DNA of 64,000 nucleotides, taken from NCBI RefSeq assembly GCF_900099695.1, contig NZ_FNCY01000010.1, positions 84,706-148,705 of the forward strand. Direction: 5' to 3'. This document shows positions 8,517 through 17,935 of this stretch, piece by piece (positions within the stretch are counted from its first letter, which is position 1; each line of letters begins with the position of its first letter). Origin of the DNA: Propionivibrio dicarboxylicus. Its GTDB lineage: Bacteria; Pseudomonadota; Gammaproteobacteria; Burkholderiales; Rhodocyclaceae. Under the pieces are notes generated by a model. The model was not told the DNA's origin. It was given only the letters and a program-made list of their open reading frames with translations, and made no database searches. Both the position numbers and the translations under genes were made by a program.

Positions 8517-10901
8517 TCAGCGCGCGGCGCCAGTCAGCTGGAATGCGGCCCAGTAAAAGGGATGTGCATATTTTCGGCGGGTTTCCAGTTGCGCGAGGCG
8601 TAGTGCCTCGCGTTTGTCGGTGTGTTTCAGGTTCTCGTAGAAGCGCATCATCAGGAAGGCTGTCGACTGATCATCCACCTGCCACAGACTGGCGACGATC
8701 GTCGACGCGCCGGCATAGAGAAAGCCGCGGGTCAGTCCGACAACATCGTCACCGCTGGCAACTTTTCCAAGGCCAGTTTCGCAGGCGCTGAGTGTCACGA
8801 GATCGGCGTTGAGCCGCATCGAGTAGAGCTTGTCGACGGTTAGACGGCCGTCCGATTGGGAGTCACCCGTCAGCATCAGTGCCGATTGCAATGGCGCGTC
8901 AGCGTTGAATTGGCCGTGGGTGGCGAAATGGAGATAGCGGAAGTTGCCGGCATACCGACGGAAAGCCGTTTCGTTGGCGTCCTTGCGCAACAGCGTGCGC
9001 GATTGGGGACGTCCTTGGGTAATCGTGATCGCTTCTTTCTGTGCGAATTCAAGATCATAGTGTGGGTTGCCAAGGTCGGGGTTGCCGAAGGCCAGCAAAT
9101 CGCCCGGTGTCGAGGGCGGTGACTGGCGCAGGAAGGGAAGGATGCTGGCGCTCGGCAGCAGACGCAGGGCGAAGCGCTCGACGAGATAGGCCTGGCCGTC
9201 GTGGAGGGCTGCGAACGGCATGTAATGCAAGGGGCCGTGGGCGATCAGCGTCAGTTTGGCTTTCGTCAGTTGTGGCGACAGCGGCGCGACGAGTTGTTGG
9301 TACAGCTGCCGCGATAGCGGCGCTGCTTCTGGGCTGTCGGGCGTCTCAGCTGCTTTGCGGAAGCGACGGACGTTTTCCGTCAGTGCCTTGCCGTCGAGTT
9401 TGACGGCATTCAGCGTCGCCTTCGTTGCCACAAAGGCGATCAGGTCGGGGCCGTTTGCGTAGTACTCGATCAGCATTTCGTCGGGCGCCAGCAGCGACTG
9501 AATTTCCGGGGCCTTCAATGACGATACGCTGACGAGCGAGGCGAGTTGTGGCGATTCCTGGCGCAGTCGCTCCCGCGCTTCGAGCGCCGAGCTGCGTGTT
9601 TTCTGCTTGCTCTCGCCGCCTTCCTGAATCAACTGGGCCGTATCGGCAAGCTCAACCTTGGCCAGCAGCGCCTCGACTTTTTCCGGACTGTTGCCATGAA
9701 TGACGAAGTCCTGCTTGCCGGCGAGCAGGTCGACGAGCGCTCGCGATTTGGAACGCTCGACGTATTCGAACGCCCCGGCGATGTCTCCGGCGTCAATCAA
9801 GGCGGATACCAACTGGCGATAGACGTCCTGTTTGTCGCCAACGAAGCCGATCTTGCTGGTTTCCGTGTTGATGGTTGAGCGCTGCTGCTCGATGATGTCG
9901 ACGGCCCGCCGATAGAAGTCGATCGCCGACGGGAGGTCGCCTTCGCCTGCGGCGATGCGGCCCCTGTCGAACAGGATACGCCAGTAGATCTCGCCGTTTT
10001 CCCGGATTTTCGGTTTGGCCAGCAGTTCGTCATAGCCTTGTTTCGCCTCGGCCGTGCGGCCGACCTCGAGCTGGCTCTTGTGGCGCATGAAGGCAGTCGG
10101 CAGCATCTGGAATTCCCAGATGCTTTCGCCGCGGGCATTCCCGCCAAGGAGTTGATTGGCACTCTCGCGGGAGCGCCGGGCATCGGCTGTTTCCTTGATT
10201 TCCATAAAGTGCAACGCGCGTGGGTAGTCGCCAAGCGCCATGTACGTCTTGGCCAGCCAGAAGTGTTTGTCGATTGCAAATAAATGATATGGCGATTCAG
10301 TGCCGATTGCTTCGAGTTTGCGCGCGTCGGCAAGTGCCGCGTCGCGTTTGCCACTCAAGGCTTCGGCGAGCGCAAGCACGCCTAGCGTCGTGATCTCGTG
10401 TGAGCGCAGGCGACGAGGTTCGCGTGGCTTTGCCGCGATTGCACTCCGAGCATCGGCGATTGCCTTGTCGAACTCGCCGATGTCCATGTAGGTTTCCGCA
10501 CGCATGACATAAAAATAAGGTGTGAAATCCATTTCGAGACTGGTGTTACTCATTCTCGAGCCCATCCTGGCCAGGCTCATGATGAGCGGACTGTCTTTTT
10601 CCTGCTGTTCGATATCGGTGTAATTGGTATCGCCGCGCTTCAGATTTTTCTCCAGTTGATCGAAGCAGGGAAACGCCTTGTCATATTTCTTTTGTTTGGC
10701 GTAAGCGATACAGAGAGGAGCAAGCTTGTACGTTCGGGCGTTGGAAAGATCCTGCACATCCTGGCTCGCGTGTTTCTCGAGATCACCGTAGCGTGCCGCC
10801 ATCAACGCCTCTGTTTTTCGTCCCAGAAGATTTTCTGTTGCGCATCCGGCCACAAGTAACACGGTAAGTACTCCGGCTATCCAGCGCATGTAGATTGACA
10901 T
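8517..10901 (-). CDS. TPR-CHAT lipoprotein (caspase-like peptidase domain)
   Basis: This is a 794-residue predicted lipoprotein with a signal ending LLVAGC. Tetratricopeptide-like helical repeats cover about residues 60-400, followed by a coiled linker and a C-terminal CHAT domain (about 530-790). CHAT is the caspase-related clan found with TPRs in HetF-like proteins and, in other contexts, as separase-like or defence proteases. The catalytic pair is present: His in LHFATHGQFN (about 662) and Cys in TLSACETGLG (about 707). The start is uncertain: ATG 10901 has AGGG nine bases upstream, while ATG 10910 abuts that SD. The gene converges on the T1SS operon. Membrane anchoring on the periplasmic side separates it from cytosolic CHAT effectors. 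Its substrate is unknown. Confidence 0.9.
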   Translation of the reverse strand: MSIYMRWIAGVLTVLLVAGCATENLLGRKTEALMAARYGDLEKHASQDVQDLSNARTYKLAPLCIAYAKQKKYDKAFPCFDQLEKNLKRGDTNYTDIEQQEKDSPLIMSLARMGSRMSNTSLEMDFTPYFYVMRAETYMDIGEFDKAIADARSAIAAKPREPRRLRSHEITTLGVLALAEALSGKRDAALADARKLEAIGTESPYHLFAIDKHFWLAKTYMALGDYPRALHFMEIKETADARRSRESANQLLGGNARGESIWEFQMLPTAFMRHKSQLEVGRTAEAKQGYDELLAKPKIRENGEIYWRILFDRGRIAAGEGDLPSAIDFYRRAVDIIEQQRSTINTETSKIGFVGDKQDVYRQLVSALIDAGDIAGAFEYVERSKSRALVDLLAGKQDFVIHGNSPEKVEALLAKVELADTAQLIQEGGESKQKTRSSALEARERLRQESPQLASLVSVSSLKAPEIQSLLAPDEMLIEYYANGPDLIAFVATKATLNAVKLDGKALTENVRRFRKAAETPDSPEAAPLSRQLYQQLVAPLSPQLTKAKLTLIAHGPLHYMPFAALHDGQAYLVERFALRLLPSASILPFLRQSPPSTPGDLLAFGNPDLGNPHYDLEFAQKEAITITQGRPQSRTLLRKDANETAFRRYAGNFRYLHFATHGQFNADAPLQSALMLTGDSQSDGRLTVDKLYSMRLNADLVTLSACETGLGKVASGDDVVGLTRGFLYAGASTIVASLWQVDDQSTAFLMMRFYENLKHTDKREALRLAQLETRRKYAHPFYWAAFQLTGAAR

Positions 10902-10954
10902 GGCATCCATCCCTGATGTGATCGGCTTATTGTTATGTTATAGGCAAGGATGCC

Positions 10955-10999
10955 CGAAAAACAAAAAGCCCGTTGCGCACGTGGGCGGAACGGGCTTTT
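10955..10999 (-). terminator. Rho-independent terminator of asnS
   Basis: The arms AAAAGCCCGTT (10964-10974) and AACGGGCTTTT (10989-10999) form a perfect 11-base stem. On the minus strand it is followed by a T-rich tract (TGTTTTT), just after the asnS stop codon. Confidence 0.85.
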
Positions 11000-11013
11000 C
11001 TCGGTGGCTGGGT

Positions 11014-12414
11014 TCAGTAGCGTGCGGTTCCCGGCGTGCGCGGGAAGGGGATGACGTCGCGGACGTTGGCGAGTCCGGTGATATAGGAAATCGTGCGTTC
11101 GAAGCCGAGGCCGAAACCGGCGTGGGGGACGGTGCCGTAGCGGCGGAGGTCGCGGTACCAGCCGTAATGCGCAGGATCGAGGCCGACCTCGGCCATGCGC
11201 GCATCCAGCACGTCGAGTCGCTCTTCACGCTGCGAGCCGCCGATGATCTCGCCGATGCCGGGGGCCAGGACGTCCATGGCGGCGACGGTCTTGCCGTCGT
11301 CGTTGAGCCGCATGTAGAAGGCCTTGATCTCTTTCGGATAATTCATCAGTACCAGCGGACCCTTGACGTGGCGTTCGGCGAGATAGCGTTCGTGCTCGCT
11401 CTGCAGGTCGGTTCCCCACTGGACCGGATAGTCGAATTTTTCCTTGGCCGCCTGCAATATGCCGATCGCTTCGCTGTAATCCATGCGCACGAAAGGCGTG
11501 TCGATCATTTGCCGAAGCCTGGCGATGACGCCTTTCTCGATACGCTCCTCGAAAAATTCCATGTCATCGGCGCGTTCGTTGAGTACGGCCTGGAAGACGT
11601 ACTTCAGCATTGCTTCGGCGAGGGTCGCGTCGTCAGCGAGATTGGCGAAGGCGATTTCCGGTTCGATCATCCAGAATTCGGCAAGGTGGCGACTGGTGTT
11701 CGAGTTTTCGGCGCGGAAGGTCGGTCCAAAGGTATAGACCTTGGACATCGCCATGCAATAGGTTTCGACGTTGAGCTGACCGGAAACGGTGAGAAAGGCT
11801 TCGCGGCCGAAGAAATCCTTGGAGAAATCGATCTTGCCGTCCGGTGTGCGCGGCAGATTCATCATGTCGAGCGTCGACACGCGGAACAGTTCGCCAGCGC
11901 CTTCGGCGTCGGAGGCTGTGATGATCGGCGTATTGACCCAGAAGAATCCCTGTTCGTCGAAGAATCGATGAATAGCCTGGGCGATGGTGTGGCGGACGCG
12001 TGTCGCCGCGCCGATGACGTTGGTGCGGGCGCGCAAGTGGGCGACTTCGCGCAGGTATTCCATCGTATGCGGCTTGGGTTGGATCGGGTAGGTGTCGGGG
12101 TCGTCTACCCACCCGACGACCTTGAGTTCGCTCGCCTGAAGTTCAAAGGGCTGTCCCTTGGCTGGCGAGGGTACGATCAGTCCAGTGGCTTCGACCGAGC
12201 AGCCTGCCGTCAAACGGACAACTTCATCGGCATAATTGCCGAGCGTGGCCGGCGCGACGATCTGCACCGGGTTGAAGCAGGAGCCGTCGGAGAGATTGAC
12301 GAAAGAAATGCCGGCCTTGGAGTCGCGCCGGGTGCGGACCCAACCCTTGACGGTGACCGGTTGATCCGCGGGCGCCTGGCCCGCGAGGATTTGCTTGACG
12401 CTGAACGTGGACAT
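11014..12414 (-). CDS. asnS: Asparagine--tRNA ligase
   Basis: This 466-residue class IIb aminoacyl-tRNA synthetase charges tRNA-Asn with asparagine in the cytoplasm. It has an N-terminal OB-fold anticodon-binding domain ([16 protein letters not shown]), motif 2 around [15 protein letters not shown], and motif 3 [15 protein letters not shown] near the C-terminal end [12 protein letters not shown]. The start [10 protein letters not shown] at 12414 is chosen over an upstream in-frame ATG because it matches the usual family N-terminus. The length is the family norm. A terminator follows directly. Confidence 0.97.
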   Translation of the reverse strand: MSTFSVKQILAGQAPADQPVTVKGWVRTRRDSKAGISFVNLSDGSCFNPVQIVAPATLGNYADEVVRLTAGCSVEATGLIVPSPAKGQPFELQASELKVVGWVDDPDTYPIQPKPHTMEYLREVAHLRARTNVIGAATRVRHTIAQAIHRFFDEQGFFWVNTPIITASDAEGAGELFRVSTLDMMNLPRTPDGKIDFSKDFFGREAFLTVSGQLNVETYCMAMSKVYTFGPTFRAENSNTSRHLAEFWMIEPEIAFANLADDATLAEAMLKYVFQAVLNERADDMEFFEERIEKGVIARLRQMIDTPFVRMDYSEAIGILQAAKEKFDYPVQWGTDLQSEHERYLAERHVKGPLVLMNYPKEIKAFYMRLNDDGKTVAAMDVLAPGIGEIIGGSQREERLDVLDARMAEVGLDPAHYGWYRDLRRYGTVPHAGFGLGFERTISYITGLANVRDVIPFPRTPGTARY

Positions 12415-12513
12415 GAAATCGAGACCTTTCGGAGAGGCGCGGAAACCTCGCGCGCAATACGGCATCTAACGCTGGCGTTGGGTCGGGGACCATTGGGCCG
12501 GAATATCGGCGGG

Positions 12514-12588
12514 TGGCCTCCTCGACAGGAATCGAACCTGTATCGCACGCTTAGGAGGCGTGTGCACTATCCATTATGCTACGAGGAG
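12514..12588 (-). tRNA. tRNA-Arg (anticodon CCT), CCA encoded
   Basis: The complement folds as a full cloverleaf. The acceptor is CTCCTCG/CGAGGAG, the D stem is GCAT/GTGC and the anticodon stem is CACGC/GCGTG with loop CTCCTAA (anticodon at 12553-12555). The T arm is ACAGG-TTCGATT-CCTGT, with discriminator G and an encoded CCA. It reads AGG codons. It lies between asnS and the divergent peroxiredoxin gene. Confidence 0.97.
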
Positions 12589-12649
12589 GTCAGGGCGCGT
12601 ATTCTAGCGCGACCGGCGCCTCGACTGCCAGTTTTCGAGGAGAATTGCG

Positions 12650-13183
12650 ATGTTCAAGCGTCTTTGGGTTTCCCTCTTGTTGCTGTGTTCAACGTCCGCG
12701 GCGATTGCCGAGCCGATTCCCGAGCCGGGTAGTATCGCGCCGGCATTCGCGCTGTTCGACCAGAACGGGCGCGAAATAACCTTGGAGGGGCTGCGCGGGC
12801 AGTGGGTGGTGCTGTATTTCTATCCCAAGAACGACACGCCGGGGTGCACCGAGGAGGCCTGCAATTTCCGCGACGACATCGCGCAGTTAATGGCGCAGGG
12901 GGCTACGGTCCTGGGCGTCAGCATTGCCGAGACCGCGTCCAATGCACAATTCGCGGCCAAGTACCATTTACCGTTTTCTTTGTTGGCGGATCGCGACGGT
13001 GCCGTGGCCAAGCGTTACGGCGCCTATGCCGACTGGATGGTCGTCGGTTTTGCCAAGCGTTATACCTTTCTGATCGATCCGCAGGGTAAAATTGCGAAAA
13101 CCTATCTGAAGGTCGATACCTCCAAGCACTCCGCCGAGATCATCGCCGACCTGAAGACCCTCAATCCTGTCAGAAAACCCTAA
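12650..13183 (+). CDS. Exported peroxiredoxin Q/BCP-type thiol peroxidase
   Basis: This 177-residue thioredoxin-fold peroxidase reduces hydrogen peroxide and organic peroxides. The motif NDTPGCTEEACNFRD carries the peroxidatic Cys and a resolving Cys five residues later, the alpha2 type of BCP. The N-terminus MFKRLWVSLLLLCSTSAAIA is a classical Sec signal peptide, so the enzyme should act in the periplasm; most BCP proteins are cytosolic. AGGAGAA precedes the ATG. It ends nine bases before the uup start, so the two may be co-transcribed. Confidence 0.9.
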   Translation: MFKRLWVSLLLLCSTSAAIAEPIPEPGSIAPAFALFDQNGREITLEGLRGQWVVLYFYPKNDTPGCTEEACNFRDDIAQLMAQGATVLGVSIAETASNAQFAAKYHLPFSLLADRDGAVAKRYGAYADWMVVGFAKRYTFLIDPQGKIAKTYLKVDTSKHSAEIIADLKTLNPVRKP

Positions 13184-13192
13184 TACGATCTC

Positions 13193-15106
13193 ATGCCGCA
13201 CCTGATTCTCGCCGATGCCTCGCTGGCCTTCGGCCATGTCCCCTTGCTCGATCATGCCGAATTTCAACTCGAAGCGGGCGAACGTGTCGCGCTGATCGGC
13301 CGTAACGGTTGCGGAAAATCCTCCCTCTTGCGCGCGCTGGCGGGCCAGGGGGCGCTCGATGACGGGAGCGTCTGGCGTCAGCCGGGATTGCGCCTCGCTT
13401 ATGTGCCGCAGGAGCCGCCGTTCGATCCCGAGCGTAGCGTTTTCGAAGCCGTCGTTGCCGGGATGGGCGAAGTTTCGGCGCTGCTGGCCGAGTATCACGA
13501 GGTGTCTCATGCCATGGCGATCTCGAACGACAACCACGAGGCGCTGCTCGACCGGTTGCATCACCTGCAGGCAGAACTCGAAACGCACAATGCCTGGTCG
13601 TTCGAGGCTCAGGCGGAGCGGGTTATCCAACGTTTTTCGCTCGATCCCGATGCACGCATCGGCACGCTTTCGGGCGGCCAGAAAAAGCGCCTTGCGTTGG
13701 CGCAGGCATTGGCGGTGACGCCCGATATCCTGCTGCTCGACGAGCCGACCAATCATCTCGATATCGGCGCCATCGAGTGGCTCGAGGACATGCTGCTGGC
13801 GTCAGGTGTGGCCATGGTCTTCGTCACCCACGACCGGCGCTTTCTCGATCGTGTTGCCACGCGCATCGTCGAACTCGATCGCGGTTGTTTGCAGTCGTTT
13901 CCAGGAAACTTTACCGACTACGTGGCGCGCAAGGAGCAGATGCTGCACGACGAATCGGTGCAGAACGCCAAGTTCGACAAGTTCCTGGCGCAGGAAGAGG
14001 TCTGGATCCGCAAGGGCATCGAAGCACGGCGCACCCGCAACGAAGGTCGTGTCCGCCGCCTCGAGCAATTGCGCCGGGACCGTGCCGCACGGCGCGATCG
14101 TCAGGGCAAAGTCGAGTTGGCGATCGATGCCGGCGACAAGAGCGGCAAGCTGGTGGCCGAGTTGCTTGGCGTGTCGAAGGCGTTCGGCGACAAAACCGTC
14201 GTGCGCGATTTTTCCTGTCGGCTGCAGCGCGGCGACCGTATCGGCGTGATTGGGTCCAACGGTGCTGGCAAGACGACGCTGTTACGGCTGATTCTTGGCG
14301 AGCTGGCGCCGGATAGCGGTTCGGTGCGACTCGGTACCAAGCTGCAGGTCGCCTATTTCGATCAGTTCCGGACACAACTCGACGATGAGGCGGCGCTCGT
14401 GGATGTCATCTCGCCGGGATCCGATTTCGTCGAGATCGGTAATGAACGCAAGCATGTGATCAGTTATCTCGGCGATTTCCTCTTTGCTCCGGAAAGGGCG
14501 CGTTCTCCGGTCAAGTCGCTCTCGGGCGGCGAGCGCAACCGTCTCTTGCTGGCCCGTTTGTTTGCGCGGCCAGCCAACGTGCTGGTGCTCGACGAACCGA
14601 CCAACGATCTTGACATCGATACACTCGAACTGCTCGAACAGCTGTTGCAGGACTATTCGGGCACGCTCTTCCTGGTGAGTCATGACCGGGCCTTCCTTGA
14701 CAATGTCGTCACCCAGACGATCGCACCAGAGGGCGAGGGGCGGTGGCATGAATATGCCGGCGGCTATCAGGATTGGGCCGACTACCAGGCGTTCCGGCGC
14801 AACGAAAAGGCGGCGCAGGAGACCGACAAACGCGTGCAGACACCGCGACAGGACGTGCCGGCAGAGCCGAAAGTCCGCGCCGACGGAAAACGCAAACTGA
14901 GCTACAAGGAAACGCGCGAGCTCGAAGCCTTGCCGGGGCAGATCGCCGCGCTCGAGGCCGAGCAGGCGACGATCACACAGCGGCTCGAAGACCCGGCACT
15001 GTACCAGTCGCAGCCGCAGGAGGCGCAGCAACTGTCAACGCGGCTTGGCGAGATTGATGACGAATTGATGGCCTTGCTCGAGCGCTGGGAAGCCCTCGAA
15101 TCCTGA
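13193..15106 (+). CDS. uup: ABC-F family ATPase Uup
   Basis: This 637-residue soluble tandem ABC protein has no membrane domain. The first ATPase has Walker A LIGRNGCGKSS, signature LSGGQKKRLALAQ and Walker B ILLLDEPTNHLD. The second has IGSNGAGKTT, LSGGERNRLLLARL and VLVLDEPTNDLD. The inter-domain linker and the C-terminal coiled coil (KRKLSYKETRELEAL onward) mark it as Uup, an ABC-F member linked to ribosomes, branched-DNA intermediates and suppression of precise transposon excision. It probably shares a transcript with the peroxiredoxin gene just upstream. Confidence 0.93.
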   Translation: MPHLILADASLAFGHVPLLDHAEFQLEAGERVALIGRNGCGKSSLLRALAGQGALDDGSVWRQPGLRLAYVPQEPPFDPERSVFEAVVAGMGEVSALLAEYHEVSHAMAISNDNHEALLDRLHHLQAELETHNAWSFEAQAERVIQRFSLDPDARIGTLSGGQKKRLALAQALAVTPDILLLDEPTNHLDIGAIEWLEDMLLASGVAMVFVTHDRRFLDRVATRIVELDRGCLQSFPGNFTDYVARKEQMLHDESVQNAKFDKFLAQEEVWIRKGIEARRTRNEGRVRRLEQLRRDRAARRDRQGKVELAIDAGDKSGKLVAELLGVSKAFGDKTVVRDFSCRLQRGDRIGVIGSNGAGKTTLLRLILGELAPDSGSVRLGTKLQVAYFDQFRTQLDDEAALVDVISPGSDFVEIGNERKHVISYLGDFLFAPERARSPVKSLSGGERNRLLLARLFARPANVLVLDEPTNDLDIDTLELLEQLLQDYSGTLFLVSHDRAFLDNVVTQTIAPEGEGRWHEYAGGYQDWADYQAFRRNEKAAQETDKRVQTPRQDVPAEPKVRADGKRKLSYKETRELEALPGQIAALEAEQATITQRLEDPALYQSQPQEAQQLSTRLGEIDDELMALLERWEALES

Positions 15107-15241
15107 GCTTGGACGATCGTTGCCCGGCGTTGGGCGCGGGCGGGAAACATCTTGCAATGAATTGGCGCGGCGCCGACATCTGCATGAAACATTCATGCCG
15201 GAGAATGCGCTCATCAAAAAGCCCTTTCAGCGAGAACCGAC

Positions 15242-15529
15242 ATGCGCCTTTCGACAATCCGTTTTGGTAGTGCCACTGCTCCGGCCGCTTATGCGATCGT
15301 TCGCTCCAGCCTGGTCGCCAGCGAACGCGGCGTCGCCGCACTGTGGCGGCAGCGGCGGCGGATCGCGGCCGTGCTGGCCCTGTGCGCTGGCATGGGACTC
15401 AGCACGCAAATCGCCGCTGTGCTCGATTCGCTGACAAGCGGATTGCTGTTGTCGGGCAACTGGTTAGGCGGTGTCGATCCCGTTTCCGTCGATTTCCTCG
15501 TTGGCGCACTCCAGGCGCATGTGGCCTGA
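15242..15529 (+). CDS. Possible small protein with one hydrophobic segment
   Basis: This 95-codon frame starts MRLSTIRFGSATAP behind a weak SD-like GCGAGAA. It has an Arg-rich patch (LWRQRRR) followed by a hydrophobic stretch AAVLALCAGMGLSTQIAAVL and a second weak one. I do not recognise a family. It fills the 510-base space between uup and the convergent DUF2148 gene. Coding status is uncertain, since high-GC DNA gives such frames by chance. Confidence 0.35.
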   Translation: MRLSTIRFGSATAPAAYAIVRSSLVASERGVAALWRQRRRIAAVLALCAGMGLSTQIAAVLDSLTSGLLLSGNWLGGVDPVSVDFLVGALQAHVA

Positions 15530-15616
15530 GGAGGCGCTTGTCATCTTTCGTTTGAGTGGCGCGGTTCCTTCAGTACGGCCATTTCAGATGGCCGGACGAC
15601 AGCGGCGCAAGGCGGC

Positions 15617-16153
15617 TCAGCGATCGAAGAACGGGTTCTTCCCGCTCGCGGCCAGCGGGATGCCGTAGGCCAGAAACTCTCCCTTGCCGAATAGGCCGAG
15701 TTCGATGGCGGCTTTGCCGATCGAGCGCATGATCCGGTTGTCCACTCGATTGTCGGCGGCGACGCTGGCCGCCGAACCCATCGCGATACCGAGGTCGCAA
15801 GAGTTGTAGTGGCAGGGCACCTTCGGGTGTTTGTCCTTTTCCTGGCAATTGTCGAAGCCGCATTGGCCGCAGTGCTGGATCCGGCAGGCGACGATCCGGG
15901 TGGCGATCAGGAACAGACAGTCGGCATTGAGCAGGTTGTCGGCGTCGCGGCTGAATCCGGCGGGGGCACGGTTGGCGACGGCCATCTCCTTCATTTTTTC
16001 GGCGATCGTTTGCAGTTCAATGCCGTCGATCGTCAGGATCGAGAGATTGTCGATGCCTTTGGCCTTGGGCGCCGTCCGTGCGGCAATCATCATTTTTTCG
16101 CAGATTTCCCTGACGAGTCTCTTGCGTTCCTGTTCTTCACGATAAATCGGCAT
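15617..16153 (-). CDS. DUF2148 ferredoxin-like domain protein
   Basis: This 178-residue cytosolic protein begins MPIYREEQERKRLV. The middle has a Cys cluster typical of DUF2148 (IQHCGQCGFDNCQ, then VPCHYNSCDLGI), expected to bind an iron-sulfur cluster. The C-terminal half (AASVAADNRVDNRIMRSIG) resembles the nitroreductase-like part of the family. GGAGC lies upstream of the ATG at 16153. Members are common in anaerobes and facultative anaerobes, but no reaction is established. It stands alone between a convergent small frame and a divergent permease gene. Confidence 0.82.
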   Translation of the reverse strand: MPIYREEQERKRLVREICEKMMIAARTAPKAKGIDNLSILTIDGIELQTIAEKMKEMAVANRAPAGFSRDADNLLNADCLFLIATRIVACRIQHCGQCGFDNCQEKDKHPKVPCHYNSCDLGIAMGSAASVAADNRVDNRIMRSIGKAAIELGLFGKGEFLAYGIPLAASGKNPFFDR

Positions 16154-16376
16154 GGCATGCGCTCCGGCGTTGCGTTTCAGGACAAGCGCCTATCTTACGC
16201 CGCTTGCCGGCGAAAATTGGGAAGTGGGGGCAAGGGTGGCGCGATGCTTGTGCTTTGCGCTCGACGCGGGCAAAGGCGGTGTTGACGATAGAATGCGCGT
16301 CTGATCGATCCGTTTATGTCCGGGGTTTGGTCTTTGCGCCCGGCTTTCTCTTTGTTTTCGGCAGAACCCGCACCCT

Positions 16377-17171
16377 ATGGATTTCAACGCACTTTCTCCC
16401 TATCTGATCATCGCCGCCGGGGCTTTTATTGCGGGTGGCATGAACGCCATGGCCGGCGGCGGAACCTTCTTCTCGTTTCCTGCCTTGCTCGCCGCGGGCG
16501 TGCCGCCGATCATCGCCAATGCCAGTAATACCGTCGCTCTCTGGCCGGCCAGTTTTTCCAGCGCTTGGGCGTATCGGCGTGAAATCAGAAGGCATGGACG
16601 CTTCTCGATGCTACTGGCCGTTGTTTCCCTGCTGGGGGGACTGGGTGGGGGGCTGATCTTGCTTGCGACCTCGAACGAAACCTTCTCGGTCCTGATTCCC
16701 TGGTTGCTGCTGCTGGCGACGACGCTGTTTGCCTTCTCGGCGCAGATTTCGCGACTGGTGAGTGCCGTGAAATCCCGCTTTGGCCTCGGCAGTGATCACG
16801 ACCATCCTGGCAGCATCGGCGGAACGGTCTTGCAATTGACGGTCGCCGTGTATGGCGGTTTCTTTGGCGCCGGACTTGGCATTCTGACGCTGGCGGCGCT
16901 GGCGATTCAGGGGATCGACGATACGCAGGAACTGAACGCGCTCAAAAACCTTGCGTCGGCGATCAACTATTCGACGGCGGCGGTAACGTTCATCGTGGCC
17001 GGTGCGGTGAGTTGGCCGCATACGCTTGTGATGCTGGTGACGGCGCTGGTCGGTGGATATGCTGGTGCGATGCTGGCGCGGCGACTGCCGTCGCTCTGGC
17101 TGAAGCGGCTGATCATTACCGTCGGCAGCGTGCTGACGGTGATCTATTTCGCCAAGACTTTCGGCGCCTGA
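16377..17171 (+). CDS. TSUP (TauE/SafE) family permease
   Basis: This 264-residue inner-membrane protein has about eight hydrophobic segments. Two half-repeats each carry a Gly-rich signature: AGGMNAMAGGGTFFSFPALL near the start and VYGGFFGAGLGILTLAAL in the second half. The family moves sulfite, sulfoacetate, taurine-derived or other organic anions. No sulfur gene is next to it, so the substrate is unknown. The short His/Asp-rich loop SDHDHPGS between halves is cytosolic or periplasmic depending on topology. Confidence 0.88.
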   Translation: MDFNALSPYLIIAAGAFIAGGMNAMAGGGTFFSFPALLAAGVPPIIANASNTVALWPASFSSAWAYRREIRRHGRFSMLLAVVSLLGGLGGGLILLATSNETFSVLIPWLLLLATTLFAFSAQISRLVSAVKSRFGLGSDHDHPGSIGGTVLQLTVAVYGGFFGAGLGILTLAALAIQGIDDTQELNALKNLASAINYSTAAVTFIVAGAVSWPHTLVMLVTALVGGYAGAMLARRLPSLWLKRLIITVGSVLTVIYFAKTFGA

Positions 17172-17256
17172 TCGTCGCGCCCGGCCTGAAGGCCTTTTGA
17201 TTCCTGGGGCTGGCGTCGCGTCGGTGCGCTTCGCCAGCCTGATCTGCGGGAGTTCG

Positions 17257-17463
17257 TCAGCTGTTGTTGGCGGCCTTTCTTGCCGCCAGCAGGATGTCAA
17301 AGACTCGTCCTCTCGAGGGACCGATATCGCGCGGGAATGCCAGGAATTCCTTGACGTCGGCGTCGGTGGCTTTCTTCGCCTTGATGATGCGCATCAGTTC
17401 CCTGCATCGCTTGTTCTTGGCTTTAAGCTCCTTGGCTGCTGCACTTGCGTTCTTGATCACCAT
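17257..17463 (-). CDS. Small basic protein of unknown function
   Basis: This 68-residue Lys/Arg-rich product begins MVIKNASAAAKELKAKNKR and ends AARKAANNS. A strong SD, GGAGGTGA, lies eight bases before the ATG at 17463, so translation is likely. It is predicted to be mainly helical, with no membrane segment or cysteine cluster. I do not recognise the family. A nucleic-acid-binding or structural role would fit the charge, but that is only a guess. Confidence 0.65.
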   Translation of the reverse strand: MVIKNASAAAKELKAKNKRCRELMRIIKAKKATDADVKEFLAFPRDIGPSRGRVFDILLAARKAANNS

Positions 17464-17935
17464 TTGCCGTCACCTCCGTTGCCGCGTTAGCCTGAATCCG
17501 TCAGGTATCGGTTAAGTCAATCCAGTGTGTCGTCGTTCATGTTGCCATCAGTGCGTGACAGAGTTCCTTCACATACCCGGCCCGCATACATTTGACAGAG
17601 GGCTGGTGTCCAGTTGCGTGCTGCAAGGTATTGTGGGGCAAAGGAGCCGTCAGGTCTGTTTTGCGTCGTGCGCCCAATTATGCCCCCGTTTTGTCGATGC
17701 TGCCCGGACTTTGGGCGGCGTATTTCGGTTCGCTCTCCCGATACGCAAGGCCCAGGCTTTGCCAGCGCGCTGACGCGCAGGAATGTCCCGGAAGCACCTG
17801 TTCGGGTGACTGCGGTCCGGCTCCGTCCGGCTTTGAACTCAATACCGATCCCATAGTCAACGACAGGCATCGGCAAGTAAGCGTCATTTACTGTCGAATG
17901 CCGTTGTTGTGCAACGACGTTTGCGAGGAGACCGC
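17464..17935. other. 472-base intergenic region without a supported gene
   Basis: It holds the SD and promoter of the minus-strand small gene and the upstream region of the transglutaminase-like gene. Several short frames exist on both strands, but none has an SD, a family-like sequence or a plausible composition. One 176-codon minus frame runs over the signal peptide of the next gene and is rejected. No clear repeat was seen. Confidence 0.5.

Noticed and set aside
10900..12732. Long plus-strand frame of 610 codons
   Set aside because: It is the antisense shadow of asnS and the tRNA-Arg gene.
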